64,000 bases of DNA from Segetibacter sp. (GTDB lineage: Bacteria > Bacteroidota > Bacteroidia > Chitinophagales > Chitinophagaceae): NCBI GenBank assembly GCA_028288485.1, contig JAQBNO010000110.1:86860-150859 (forward strand). Reading direction: 5' to 3'. Made by a program: the position numbers and the translations under genes. Shown here one piece after another: positions 36,475-44,518 of the stretch (within the stretch, counting starts at the first letter, position 1; every line of letters starts with the position of its first letter). The notes under the pieces are model-generated. The model did not search any database and was not told the DNA's origin. It saw only the letters and a list, made by a program, of their open reading frames with translations.

Positions 36475-37281
36475 TTAATTTAAACTGGGGTCAAAACCGG
36501 CCGGAGTTTCAAAAGTTTCAGGACTTTCTTCCCTGTTTTCGTTCCATTCTACGATAAAGTTGTTTCTACCTTCTCCTACCATTATGCTCATATAATGAAG
36601 TTGGATTAATTCAAGCATCGATAAGAAAAGAAAAATCGCATGAATCCTGTCATTACATTCTTTGAAGACTTTCTCAAATGAAACCGTTTTCTCCCTGCTT
36701 GTTAAGTGCAGAACAAAGGTTCGCGTATCCTCCATCGTGTAATTATACCTCACAACCGTATGAACGGGTTTATTTTGTCGGTCATGTACTTTTTGCATTA
36801 CTTTTTCAAAAGACTTCATCAATTTGAATAAAGTAATGTTTTGTATTTCGGTTCCTTCGCCGGCCGATTCACCTATTGAATTTAATTCTTTGTGAAGATT
36901 TCCGCGCTTTAACATCAACAGTCGGGTTGCCTCCATTTCGGCCATTTCTGCCGCTGCCTGTTTAAATCTTTTGTATTCAAGAATTTTATCGATCAACTCC
37001 TGCCGCGGATCTATTTCATTGCCTTGTGCATCAATTTCCTTTCTCGGCAACAATAGTTTTGCCTTAATGCGCATTAAAGTTGAAATAAACAGGATAAACT
37101 CGCTACTCAGTTCAATATTTAATGACTCCTGTGCCTGGATATAAGCCAAAAATTCTTTGGTGATCCGGTTTATAGGAATATTGTAGATGTCCAGTTCATC
37201 CCTCTCTATAAAAAATAACAACAGATCAAACGGACCTTCAAATTGAGGAAGTTTTATTTGATATGTTTCGGTGTTTGCCAT
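36475..37281 (-). CDS. scpA: Segregation and condensation protein A
   Basis: This 268-residue kleisin-like protein binds SMC and ScpB in chromosome condensation. The N-terminus YQIKLPQFEGPFDLLLFFI and the segment INRITKEFLAYI are typical, and the C-terminal winged helix (about 180-250) is present. scpB is not in the window. It has its own -7 element. Confidence 0.9.
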   Translation of the reverse strand: MANTETYQIKLPQFEGPFDLLLFFIERDELDIYNIPINRITKEFLAYIQAQESLNIELSSEFILFISTLMRIKAKLLLPRKEIDAQGNEIDPRQELIDKILEYKRFKQAAAEMAEMEATRLLMLKRGNLHKELNSIGESAGEGTEIQNITLFKLMKSFEKVMQKVHDRQNKPVHTVVRYNYTMEDTRTFVLHLTSREKTVSFEKVFKECNDRIHAIFLFLSMLELIQLHYMSIMVGEGRNNFIVEWNENREESPETFETPAGFDPSLN

Positions 37282-37324
37282 TTAGAATTTTTATAAACGC
37301 TTGTAAAACTACAGGAGCGGGATA

Positions 37325-37332
37325 CAAAAGTA
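37325..37332 (-). promoter_or_regulatory. Putative -7 element of scpA
   Basis: On the minus strand TACTTTTG, about 44 bases before the ATG. Confidence 0.45.
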
Positions 37333-37485
37333 TCGTTAAGAGTTCAGGAAATAACTTAGGACAGATGTTCAGAATGAACAAGAAATGCACATGTGGATTA
37401 CTTATTAGAAAGTTTATTTGCTTTAAATGGAGTTAGTAGTTTGACAATGATTTAATCAGGGAAATGTGTGCCAAGTTGTATAAAA

Positions 37486-37511
37486 GAAAAATCCCGGCTT
37501 GTGGGCCGGGA
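37486..37511 (-). terminator. Terminator after frr
   Basis: On the minus strand TCCCGGC, short loop, GCCGGGA followed by TTTTTCTTTTA. Confidence 0.85.
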
Positions 37512-37534
37512 CGGTGAAAAAGCTATTTAACAAA

Positions 37535-38098
37535 TTAAATTGCCATTACATCTTTTTCTTTCGCAGCGAGATGCTTTTCAACCAGTGTTATGTACCGGTC
37601 TGTAATATCCTGCACTTCTTTTTCAGAATCTTTTGCCAGGTCTTCGCTTAGCCCTTCTTTTTGCAATCTTTTTATTTCTTCTATTGCTTCCCTCCTGATA
37701 TTACGTATAGCAACTTTTGACTGCTCTGCTTCTGCAGCAGATTTCTTAACCAGTTCACGCCGTCTTTCTTCCGTTAGCGGAGGTAAAAAAAGCCGGATAT
37801 TTACTCCGTCGTTTTGCGGGTTTAGGCCAATGTTTGCTGCAATAATTGCTCTTTCGATTGTTTGAAGTGTCTTTTTTTCCCAGGGTTGGATGCTGATAGT
37901 ACGGGCATCCATAATATTTATGTTGGCAACCTGGTTGATAGGAGTTGGTGTACCATAATAATCGACCATAATGCCGTCTAACATATTTGGGTTCGCTTTA
38001 CCTGCACGAATCTTTACCAATTCAACCTCAAGAAATCCAATTGCTTTTTTCATAGATGCTTCTGCATCTTCTATGATCATCTCCAGTTCTTCTGACAT
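37535..38098 (-). CDS. frr: Ribosome recycling factor
   Basis: This 187-residue all-helical-plus-beta protein releases ribosomes after termination, together with EF-G. Family hallmarks are MKKAIGFLEVELVKIRAGKA near the N-terminus, VDYYGTPTPINQVANI (about 45-60), and RIFLPPLTEERR-type sequence (here IRLFLPPLTEERR, about 100-112). Length and sequence are standard. Confidence 0.97.
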   Translation of the reverse strand: MSEELEMIIEDAEASMKKAIGFLEVELVKIRAGKANPNMLDGIMVDYYGTPTPINQVANINIMDARTISIQPWEKKTLQTIERAIIAANIGLNPQNDGVNIRLFLPPLTEERRRELVKKSAAEAEQSKVAIRNIRREAIEEIKRLQKEGLSEDLAKDSEKEVQDITDRYITLVEKHLAAKEKDVMAI

Positions 38099-38117
38099 TT
38101 TTGGCTAATTTTCAAGG

Positions 38118-38125
38118 CAAAACTA
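38118..38125 (-). promoter_or_regulatory. Putative -7 element of frr
   Basis: On the minus strand TAGTTTTG, 20 bases before the ATG. Confidence 0.5.
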
Positions 38126-38191
38126 AGGATTACCATGATATTTTAAACATTAAAACAGGTGTATAAAAACAACAGGTTGTGCTTTTATAGT

Positions 38192-39331
38192 TTACTCTTC
38201 TTCTACTACTGCCCCTTTTTTGTCAAACAATGAGACGAGCTTCACCTTATCTTCCGGAACTATACCTTTCCCATCGCCTTTAACCACTCTCAGGTTATAT
38301 TTTGCCTTTTTATAATTTAATAGAAATATAATAGCGAAAAACAAAGCTATTTCACATGCAATTAATAAACCGGTTCCTAGCTGTTGAAATAAAAAAGTGA
38401 ATGCAGAGATGAGAATGGTGGTAAGTACGCAAATAATCGTTACACTTTTGTGGCTGAAGCCACGGTTGAGTAACAGATGATGAATATGATTCCTGTCAGG
38501 ACTAAAAGGAGACCGCCCGTTTTTTATTCTTATCGAAAAAACCCGCAAAGTATCCATTAACGGCAACAACAATATACCAAAACCTACCGCCGGTGCGGCT
38601 GAAATGGGGTAATTGGAATAAGTACCCGCTGTTTGAATAAATTTTATAACTAATATGCTATTGACTAATCCAACTATAAGAGAACCGGTGTCACCCATAA
38701 AGATTTTTGCCGGGTGAAAATTAAACATTAAAAAGGCTACCAGGCTGCCGGCAAAGCTAAAAGCCAGTACAGCGTAAGAAATGTCGTGGTTAATGAGAAA
38801 GTATACTCCGAATACAAGGGCACTAATTAATCCAATACTACCTGCAAGACCATCAACACCATCGATTAAATTAAAGGCATTAATAATAACAACTATGGAA
38901 AAAATTGTAAGCAAATAACTGAAAGCAGTGTTCAATTCGTGAAATCCCAGTAGGCCATCCATATTAGTAATAATAAGTTCGGCTTTGAATACCAGAATTC
39001 CGGCAGCAGCCAGTTGACCTAATAGCTTCTTTGTGGCAGAAGTCACTAAAATATCATCTTTGATACCAACAAAGAATATAAGCAGAAAAGCAGCAATGTA
39101 ATATTGAAATTCAGGAGCCTCGGCCGTAAAATTCACAGTTAGCAAAATGCTGATGATAAAGCCGACAAACATACCTACACCGCCTAACGAAGGAACCGGC
39201 TGTTTGTGAAGCTTACGCTTATCATCGGGCTCATCATACAACTTCTTCACCTTCGCTACACCTAAAATTACAGGCATAACCAATAGGGTTACCAAAAAAG
39301 CTATTATACTACCGATAATAATTTTTTCCAT
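38192..39331 (-). CDS. WecA/TagO-like polyprenyl-phosphate sugar-1-phosphate transferase
   Basis: This 379-residue membrane protein of the MraY/WecA family has about eleven helices. Motifs include DKRKLHKQPVPSLGG near residue 40, NAFNLIDGVDGLAG (about 152-165), KIFMGDTGSL (about 211-220) and the HIHH loop in DRNHIHHLLL. It would transfer a GlcNAc-1-phosphate-like group from UDP to undecaprenyl phosphate at the start of surface polysaccharide synthesis. It is not linked here to a polysaccharide cluster. Confidence 0.9.
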   Translation of the reverse strand: MEKIIIGSIIAFLVTLLVMPVILGVAKVKKLYDEPDDKRKLHKQPVPSLGGVGMFVGFIISILLTVNFTAEAPEFQYYIAAFLLIFFVGIKDDILVTSATKKLLGQLAAAGILVFKAELIITNMDGLLGFHELNTAFSYLLTIFSIVVIINAFNLIDGVDGLAGSIGLISALVFGVYFLINHDISYAVLAFSFAGSLVAFLMFNFHPAKIFMGDTGSLIVGLVNSILVIKFIQTAGTYSNYPISAAPAVGFGILLLPLMDTLRVFSIRIKNGRSPFSPDRNHIHHLLLNRGFSHKSVTIICVLTTILISAFTFLFQQLGTGLLIACEIALFFAIIFLLNYKKAKYNLRVVKGDGKGIVPEDKVKLVSLFDKKGAVVEEE

Positions 39332-39606
39332 TCAGAGGACAATTTGGTATTGGTAACATTTGAAGCGAGAAACAAATTAAAACCTTTTATGCCGCAATAA
39401 GAAATCGTCGTCTATGTTTTTAGATTAAAAAAGCATTAACAGTTTTTTTAATAAGGTATGCATAGGACAACCATAAAGTTGTTGTAGCTGCACGGTAAGG
39501 CAAGTTTAAACGTCGGCAAATAATTTCTATTAACGATGCCTTATTTCGCCCGTGTTGTTTGCAATAATTTAAAAGGTTTTATGAAGAGGCCGAAAAAAGC
39601 GCGATA

Positions 39607-39662
39607 GACAAACGGAGCGTCGCAACTATACTGCTATGAAAGGCAAAAGCTGGTGACAAAAA
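39607..39662 (-). repeat. Dispersed bipartite repeat (copy 10)
   Basis: On the minus strand: TTTTTTGTCACCAGC, spacer, GTTGCGACGCTCCGTTTGTC. It begins 9 bases after the stop of the permease gene on the same strand. The central base of the core is A rather than T, but the GCG/CGC arms remain. The rest of 39332-39606 shows nothing I can name. Confidence 0.85.
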
Positions 39663-39670
39663 AGCCACGC

Positions 39671-40894
39671 CTAACTTTTTAGAGAGAACAATTGTTGACT
39701 TGCTTTACGCGAAGGGATCCAGGCAGCCAATAAAGAAATGAACAAAATGGTGGAAATAACAAGTAGAAAATCGGTAGCGACTATTTTTACAGGGTAATAA
39801 TCTATGATAAAACTTCCCCCTGCCAGTTTGACGAGCTTATAATTAATTTGCAGTAAACAAATAATTACGGCGACAATAATCCCCAAACCGCCGCCTACTG
39901 CAGCGAGTACAAAGCCTTCACTTAAAAAAATGTTTTGAATTAAACGCTCATGTGCACCCAGGGCTTTTAAAACCGCTATATCTTTTTGCTTTTCGAGCAC
40001 TAACATGGTCAAAGCACCAATCATGTTGAAAGCGGCAACTACGAGAATTAATGAAAGTATGCCATAAATCACCCACTTTTCTACCTGCATAACTGAATAC
40101 AGACTCTGGTTTTGCTGGTAGCGGGTCTCTACTTTATAATTATTACCGAGCAGGTTCTGTATTCTTTCTTTTATATCGTCTGTTTGCGTTTCGTCGGTAA
40201 TTTTCACTTCAACTGCACTATAATCATCAACATTAAGATCTAACATGTACTTCACAAAAGCAATATTGGTGATTGCATATTTGTTATCGAAATCCTGTTG
40301 CAAAACGAAACTACCACTAACATTGGCATTGTACGAATTAAGGGCATCTAAACCTGAAAAATTGGATGCTTTTAAATTTGGAAGATAAACGGTTAGGGGC
40401 GAAAGGTTCATGCCCGGCTCAACACCTACTGCATTGGCAATGCCTGCCCCCAAAAAAAGTAACGGGGCGTCAACAGTTCCCGGATCAAATTTGCCTTTAA
40501 AGATATGCTCGGTTTTAGCTAAACCGCTAACCTGCGTGTAAGCTTCGTCAACCCCTTTCAGGTAAATGATACTTTGGTATTCATCATTTACCAATACAGC
40601 CTTTTCTTCCGCAATCGTACTTATTTGCTTTACACCGTTAATACCTTTTATTTGTTGTAACTGGGCGGGTGTGAGTGTGAGAAACTTGCTTTTGGCTGGA
40701 GCAATCCTTATGTCTGTATAAAAATCGGCATACAAACCCTTAACCAGGTCCTCAAAACCATTAAATACACTTAATACGAGAATTAATGCGGCAGCACCTA
40801 CCGCAATTGCAAGGATGCTGATCCATGCAATTATGTTAATAGCATTTGTGGTCTTTTTTCCTTTAAAATATCTCCAGGCAAATAAAATGGTCAT
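39671..40894 (-). CDS. LolC/E-like ABC transporter permease (MacB/FtsX family)
   Basis: This 407-residue protein has one N-terminal helix (about 20-42), a periplasmic domain (about 45-270) and three C-terminal helices with the FtsX core (VLEKQKDIAVLKALGAHERLIQNIFLSEG, about 300-328). This is the topology of lipoprotein-releasing permeases. The ATPase partner is not adjacent. It lies 35 bases downstream of rbfA and is probably cotranscribed with it. Confidence 0.87.
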   Translation of the reverse strand: MTILFAWRYFKGKKTTNAINIIAWISILAIAVGAAALILVLSVFNGFEDLVKGLYADFYTDIRIAPAKSKFLTLTPAQLQQIKGINGVKQISTIAEEKAVLVNDEYQSIIYLKGVDEAYTQVSGLAKTEHIFKGKFDPGTVDAPLLFLGAGIANAVGVEPGMNLSPLTVYLPNLKASNFSGLDALNSYNANVSGSFVLQQDFDNKYAITNIAFVKYMLDLNVDDYSAVEVKITDETQTDDIKERIQNLLGNNYKVETRYQQNQSLYSVMQVEKWVIYGILSLILVVAAFNMIGALTMLVLEKQKDIAVLKALGAHERLIQNIFLSEGFVLAAVGGGLGIIVAVIICLLQINYKLVKLAGGSFIIDYYPVKIVATDFLLVISTILFISLLAAWIPSRKASQQLFSLKS

Positions 40895-40929
40895 TTATAG
40901 AACTGTTTCCGCAAGGGAAAGTGCTTCAA

Positions 40930-41310
40930 TTAATTTTGTTGATTTTCTTTACCACCTTCACCCTCATTAATTTGCTTAAAAATGTCTTCCATTTTAAAAA
41001 CGTAATCTAAAGTGTCATCGAGATAAAAGGTAAGTACGGGTATACGACGTAATTGCTTTTTTACCCTGTCGCTCAATTCCTTTTTTACTTCCCATGCCTG
41101 CGCCTGTATTTTTTTCATTGCAGCGCCGGCATCTGTTACTTTAAAAAAGCTGACATAGATTCTTGCTTCCAAAAGGTCCGGAGTAACTTTTACCGACGAT
41201 ATTGAAACCATTCCCCCATCAATCATATTCAATCCAAGCCGCATAAAGATATCGTTTAACTCTTGTTGAATTACTGCGGCTACCTGCTTTTGTCTTTTTC
41301 CTTCTTCCAT
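40930..41310 (-). CDS. rbfA: Ribosome-binding factor A
   Basis: This 126-residue KH-fold protein helps mature the 30S subunit and its 16S rRNA 5' end. Features are the N-terminal KRQKQVAAVIQQELNDIF, the SSVKVTPDLLEARIYVSF strand region and RKQLRRIPVLTFYLDDTLDY-like C-terminus (KKQLRRIPVLTFYLDDTLDY here). It is divergent from the exporter gene with a 65-base gap. Confidence 0.92.
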   Translation of the reverse strand: MEEGKRQKQVAAVIQQELNDIFMRLGLNMIDGGMVSISSVKVTPDLLEARIYVSFFKVTDAGAAMKKIQAQAWEVKKELSDRVKKQLRRIPVLTFYLDDTLDYVFKMEDIFKQINEGEGGKENQQN

Positions 41311-41375
41311 CTATTGTACTATTTATCCTTGTAAAATTAGTTACTTTGTAATGATTTGACCGATTTAAAACACTA

Positions 41376-43205
41376 ATGAAAAAATACTCGCGACTTTTTA
41401 AATATCTCAGTTTTTATAAGCCACACATTGTTTTATACTTTTTATTCACTGTATTCTCTATTGTATTCTCACTGGTATCGATTGGCACACTACCATTATT
41501 CCTGCGTTTGATTTTTACAACTGAAAAACTGGTTCTGAAAAAACCTGCAGTGATACACGATTCGGCTGATCTGATGAATTATATTAATTACCACATTAGT
41601 AATATTATCGTTTCTAATGGCGCTCAGGGGCCTCTTTTAGCACTCGGATTAATTTGCCTGGTGATAATAATCGCGGTTCTGTTGAAAAACCTTTTTCTCT
41701 ACCTGTCATTTTATGTCCTGGCACCAATCAAAAATTCGATTATGACCCGGCTTAGGTCTGAGATGTATAATAAGCTACTGCAACTACCTATTGGTTTTTT
41801 TACAGAACAACGAAAGGGTGATGTTATGAGCCGGATGACAAATGATATTGGAGAACTGGAAGGATCGGTGGTTGGAACGCTGGAAGGTCTTATAAAGGAT
41901 CCTTTAAATATTATCATCATTCTTGGCACCCTCATTTTTATCAGTCCCCAACTTTCATTATTTCTCTTAATTCTTCTGCCGTTGACCGGTTTAATTATTG
42001 GCCGGGTAAGCCGGTCATTAAAAAAACAATCGAATACCGCCGCTCTTATGCTTGGCGAGGCTTTATCAGTGCTGGATGAAACACTCGGCGGGTTGCGGGT
42101 TATCAAGGCATTTAATGCAGAAAAGCTATTACAGAACAGGTTCAATACAACCAACAACGACTTATTCCACCTGCGAAACAAGATGCAGTTTCGTCGTGAC
42201 CTCGCTTCGCCTCTCAGCGAGTTATTAGGTGTAATGGTATTATGCGGTATTCTATATTTTGGCGGTCGGCTGGTTTTGGGCGGCGATGCGGGACTTGAAG
42301 CGGGAGCCTTTATTATGTATGTAGGCATTTTTACGCAGATAATCAATCCGGCCAAAGCTCTCTCTTCGTCGTTTTACAACATGCAGAAAGGAACTGCCGC
42401 TATTGCACGCATAGAAGAAATCTTAAATGCTCCTGTAAAGGTTGATGAAAATGAAAATGGTTTGAAACTTACGGTTTTTAATAAGTCGATAGAGTTCAGG
42501 AATGTCAGCTTTTCGTACGAAGATCACGTGATCTTAAAAAATATTAACCTCACTATAGAGAAAGGAAAAACTGTTGCTTTGGTAGGCTCTTCCGGTGCAG
42601 GCAAAAGCACGTTGGCCGATCTTATTCCACGGTTTCACGATGTCACTTCCGGCGAATTGTTGATTGACGGGAAGAATATTAAAGAATATTCGTTGTTCTC
42701 GGTAAGGAAACAAATGGGCATTGTAACCCAGGAGCCCATATTATTTAATGACACTATCGGGCGGAATATAGCCTTAGGAATGGAAAATGCGTCGGAAGAG
42801 CAAATAGAGCATGCTGCAAAGATTGCAAATGCACACAATTTCATCGAACAAAAAGAAGGTGGCTATCATTCTAACATTGGAGACCGGGGCGGCAAATTGA
42901 GTGGGGGCGAAAGGCAAAGGCTTACCATTGCCCGCGCGGTATTAAAGAATCCACCCGTTTTAATTTTAGATGAAGCCACTTCTGCACTGGATACCGAAAG
43001 TGAACGGCTCGTTCAGGATGCTATTAATCGCATGATGCAGAACCGTACTTCCATCGTAATTGCTCACCGGCTAAGTACGATCCGTCATGCGGACGAAATT
43101 GTTGTTATGCAAAAAGGCGAAATAGCTGAACGTGGAACGCACGACAAGCTGCTGGCACAGGGAGGAATTTACAAACGGCTGGTAGACATGCAGGAGGTAA
43201 AATAG
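41376..43205 (+). CDS. MsbA-like ABC exporter (membrane and ATPase domains fused)
   Basis: This 609-residue half-transporter has six helices (about 17-325) and an ATP-binding domain: Walker A GSSGAGKST near 400, signature LSGGERQRL near 508, Walker B VLILDEATSALD near 528 and the H-loop in IVIAHRLSTI. The family exports lipids such as lipid A or drugs; lipid A transport is the usual role of close Bacteroidota relatives but is not proven here. Confidence 0.92.
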   Translation: MKKYSRLFKYLSFYKPHIVLYFLFTVFSIVFSLVSIGTLPLFLRLIFTTEKLVLKKPAVIHDSADLMNYINYHISNIIVSNGAQGPLLALGLICLVIIIAVLLKNLFLYLSFYVLAPIKNSIMTRLRSEMYNKLLQLPIGFFTEQRKGDVMSRMTNDIGELEGSVVGTLEGLIKDPLNIIIILGTLIFISPQLSLFLLILLPLTGLIIGRVSRSLKKQSNTAALMLGEALSVLDETLGGLRVIKAFNAEKLLQNRFNTTNNDLFHLRNKMQFRRDLASPLSELLGVMVLCGILYFGGRLVLGGDAGLEAGAFIMYVGIFTQIINPAKALSSSFYNMQKGTAAIARIEEILNAPVKVDENENGLKLTVFNKSIEFRNVSFSYEDHVILKNINLTIEKGKTVALVGSSGAGKSTLADLIPRFHDVTSGELLIDGKNIKEYSLFSVRKQMGIVTQEPILFNDTIGRNIALGMENASEEQIEHAAKIANAHNFIEQKEGGYHSNIGDRGGKLSGGERQRLTIARAVLKNPPVLILDEATSALDTESERLVQDAINRMMQNRTSIVIAHRLSTIRHADEIVVMQKGEIAERGTHDKLLAQGGIYKRLVDMQEVK

Positions 43206-43212
43206 GGATTGC

Positions 43213-43320
43213 TGATTGAGGAATTTCAGGATTTCGAGATGTAAAGACTTGACTTCCGGCACTTTGAACATTTTGGAAATCCTGCGATATCAGCATTTGG
43301 AGATTTTGAATTTTATATTT
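43213..43320. repeat. Phrase-like repeat 3' of the exporter gene
   Basis: Words such as GGATTGCTGATTGAGGAATT, TCAGGATTTCGAGAT, TTGGAAATCCTGCGATATC and CATTTGGAGATTTTGAATTTT recur with variations. The two halves are partly reverse-complementary (CAGGATTT with AAATCCTG). Confidence 0.55.
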
Positions 43321-43342
43321 CTTTTGCCACTCACATTTTCGA

Positions 43343-43410
43343 TTGTTTTCCTTTTTTGTTCCGGGCATTTGTGCCCTGGTTAAACATCGTTGCGTCGCAG
43401 TACGTTCATC
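43343..43410 (+). repeat. Dispersed bipartite repeat (copy 11)
   Basis: CCTTTTTTGTTCCGGGC, spacer, CATCGTTGCGTCGCAGTACG, TTCATC (core 43385-43410), same strand and 3' of the exporter gene. It faces copy 12 head to head. Confidence 0.85.
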
Positions 43411-43476
43411 TTGTAGATATTCTGTTCTGCTTTTGCTTTTGCTTTAATTTCAATTGCTCAAAATTAAACTTTAGTA

Positions 43477-43535
43477 GAAGTGTGCGACGCAACCCGTGCA
43501 CATGTAAGTGCTGCTGCCGACTACCAAAAACTTAT
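43477..43535 (-). repeat. Dispersed bipartite repeat (copy 12), facing copy 11
   Basis: On the minus strand: AAGTTTTTGGTAGTCGGC, spacer, GTTGCGTCGCACACTTCTAC (core 43474-43493). It is 3' of the TraR/DksA gene on the same strand. Confidence 0.85.
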
Positions 43536-43555
43536 TCATACTCAATACAAATAAG

Positions 43556-43586
43556 AAAAAAAGGGAAGCTTTTGGCTCCCCTTTTT
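43556..43586. terminator. Terminator between convergent genes
   Basis: AAAAAAAGGGAAGC, loop TTTT, GGCTCCCCTTTTT; an imperfect stem with runs on both sides. It ends the TraR/DksA transcript. Confidence 0.65.
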
Positions 43587-43607
43587 GATCAATTATATTA
43601 AGTCTGG

Positions 43608-44246
43608 CTATTTTGTAATTCCCAACTTTGCTTCCATGCTTAAAGTGGCATGTGGCACCGCACGAAGACGCGCTTTATCTATTAATTTGCCCGTTACCCG
43701 ACAAATTCCGTAAGTCTTATTTTCTATACGCATGATTGCCTTTTCGAGATGGTCAATAAACGTGATCTGGCGACTCGCCATCTGGCTTAATTGCTCTCTT
43801 TCCATGCTCATTCCGCCATCTTCCATTGTCATGTAACGGTTGTCGGTTTCATCACCACCCATTTCGTCGCGACGGGTAATAAGGCCCTGAAGGTAAGCTA
43901 GTTCTTTTTTTGCTGCGTCTAACTTTTTACCGATAAGATCCCTGAATTCCTGCAGTTCGCTGTCGCTATACCGCATAGTTGGGGCGTTAGGAGTAGTTGC
44001 CGGAGTGTCTAAAACGCTCTTTAAAAAATCAGGCTCATAATCTACCTTTTTGTCGGTTGAGGTTTTAGGTATTACAACAGGTTTAGCTTTTTCACTTTCA
44101 CCTTCAGACTTAGATGCCTTAGCAGAAGCTTTTTTAGCTTCTTTTTCTACCGGCGCATTCGCCTTGGATTTTTTTTCAGTAGTTGCTTCTTTTTTTGGCG
44201 CGACTACTTTGCTGTCATTTTTATCGGCTGATAATGTTTTTTTCAC
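43608..44246 (-). CDS. TraR/DksA family protein with a Lys/Ala-rich N-terminal tail
   Basis: This 212-residue protein has a basic low-complexity tail (about 1-65, rich in KEA and KK), then a coiled-coil hairpin (SELQEFRDLIGKKLDAAKKE onward) and the TraR/DksA C-terminal fold (YGICRVTGKLIDKARLRAVP, about 175-195). Only one of the four zinc-finger cysteines remains, as is common in Bacteroidota members. It may bind RNA polymerase through the secondary channel, and the tail may bind nucleic acid. The start is GTG, overlapping a short upstream frame's TGA; the next ATG is at residue 90, after the tail. Confidence 0.8.
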   Translation of the reverse strand: MKKTLSADKNDSKVVAPKKEATTEKKSKANAPVEKEAKKASAKASKSEGESEKAKPVVIPKTSTDKKVDYEPDFLKSVLDTPATTPNAPTMRYSDSELQEFRDLIGKKLDAAKKELAYLQGLITRRDEMGGDETDNRYMTMEDGGMSMEREQLSQMASRQITFIDHLEKAIMRIENKTYGICRVTGKLIDKARLRAVPHATLSMEAKLGITK

Positions 44247-44329
44247 TTGTTATATGAATTTTTTTCAACCAGCTCAACTACTTTTACCGTAGCATTGCCG
44301 TTTGTGGTTAGTAAGTTAGCTGCAGCCAC
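44243..44329 (-). other. 28-codon upstream frame overlapping the TraR/DksA start
   Basis: A GTG-started frame (VAAANLLTTNGNATVKVVEL at its start) ends at TGA inside the GTGA that also starts the TraR/DksA gene. The peptide looks protein-like. It could be a leader peptide, or the displaced N-terminus of the downstream protein after an upstream frameshift. A perfect CCGGTTAACCGG palindrome lies at 44500-44511 just after ileS; the rest of the 44247-44518 gap is unremarkable. Confidence 0.3.
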
Positions 44330-44518
44330 TTCTATTTAAGCTGTTGCAACATTTGTTTCTTTATTATCCTCTTTCGTTGCTGTTAGTTTTATTTGAGACT
44401 TGAATTGCTGTTTTGAAGTTGCTTCCCTTGGGAGAAAAAACATATTCGAAAGCCAAAAAGTATCGATAAGGTCGGGAAATAAAGCTTTAACTTCTCTACC
44501 CGGTTAACCGGCAAACAG

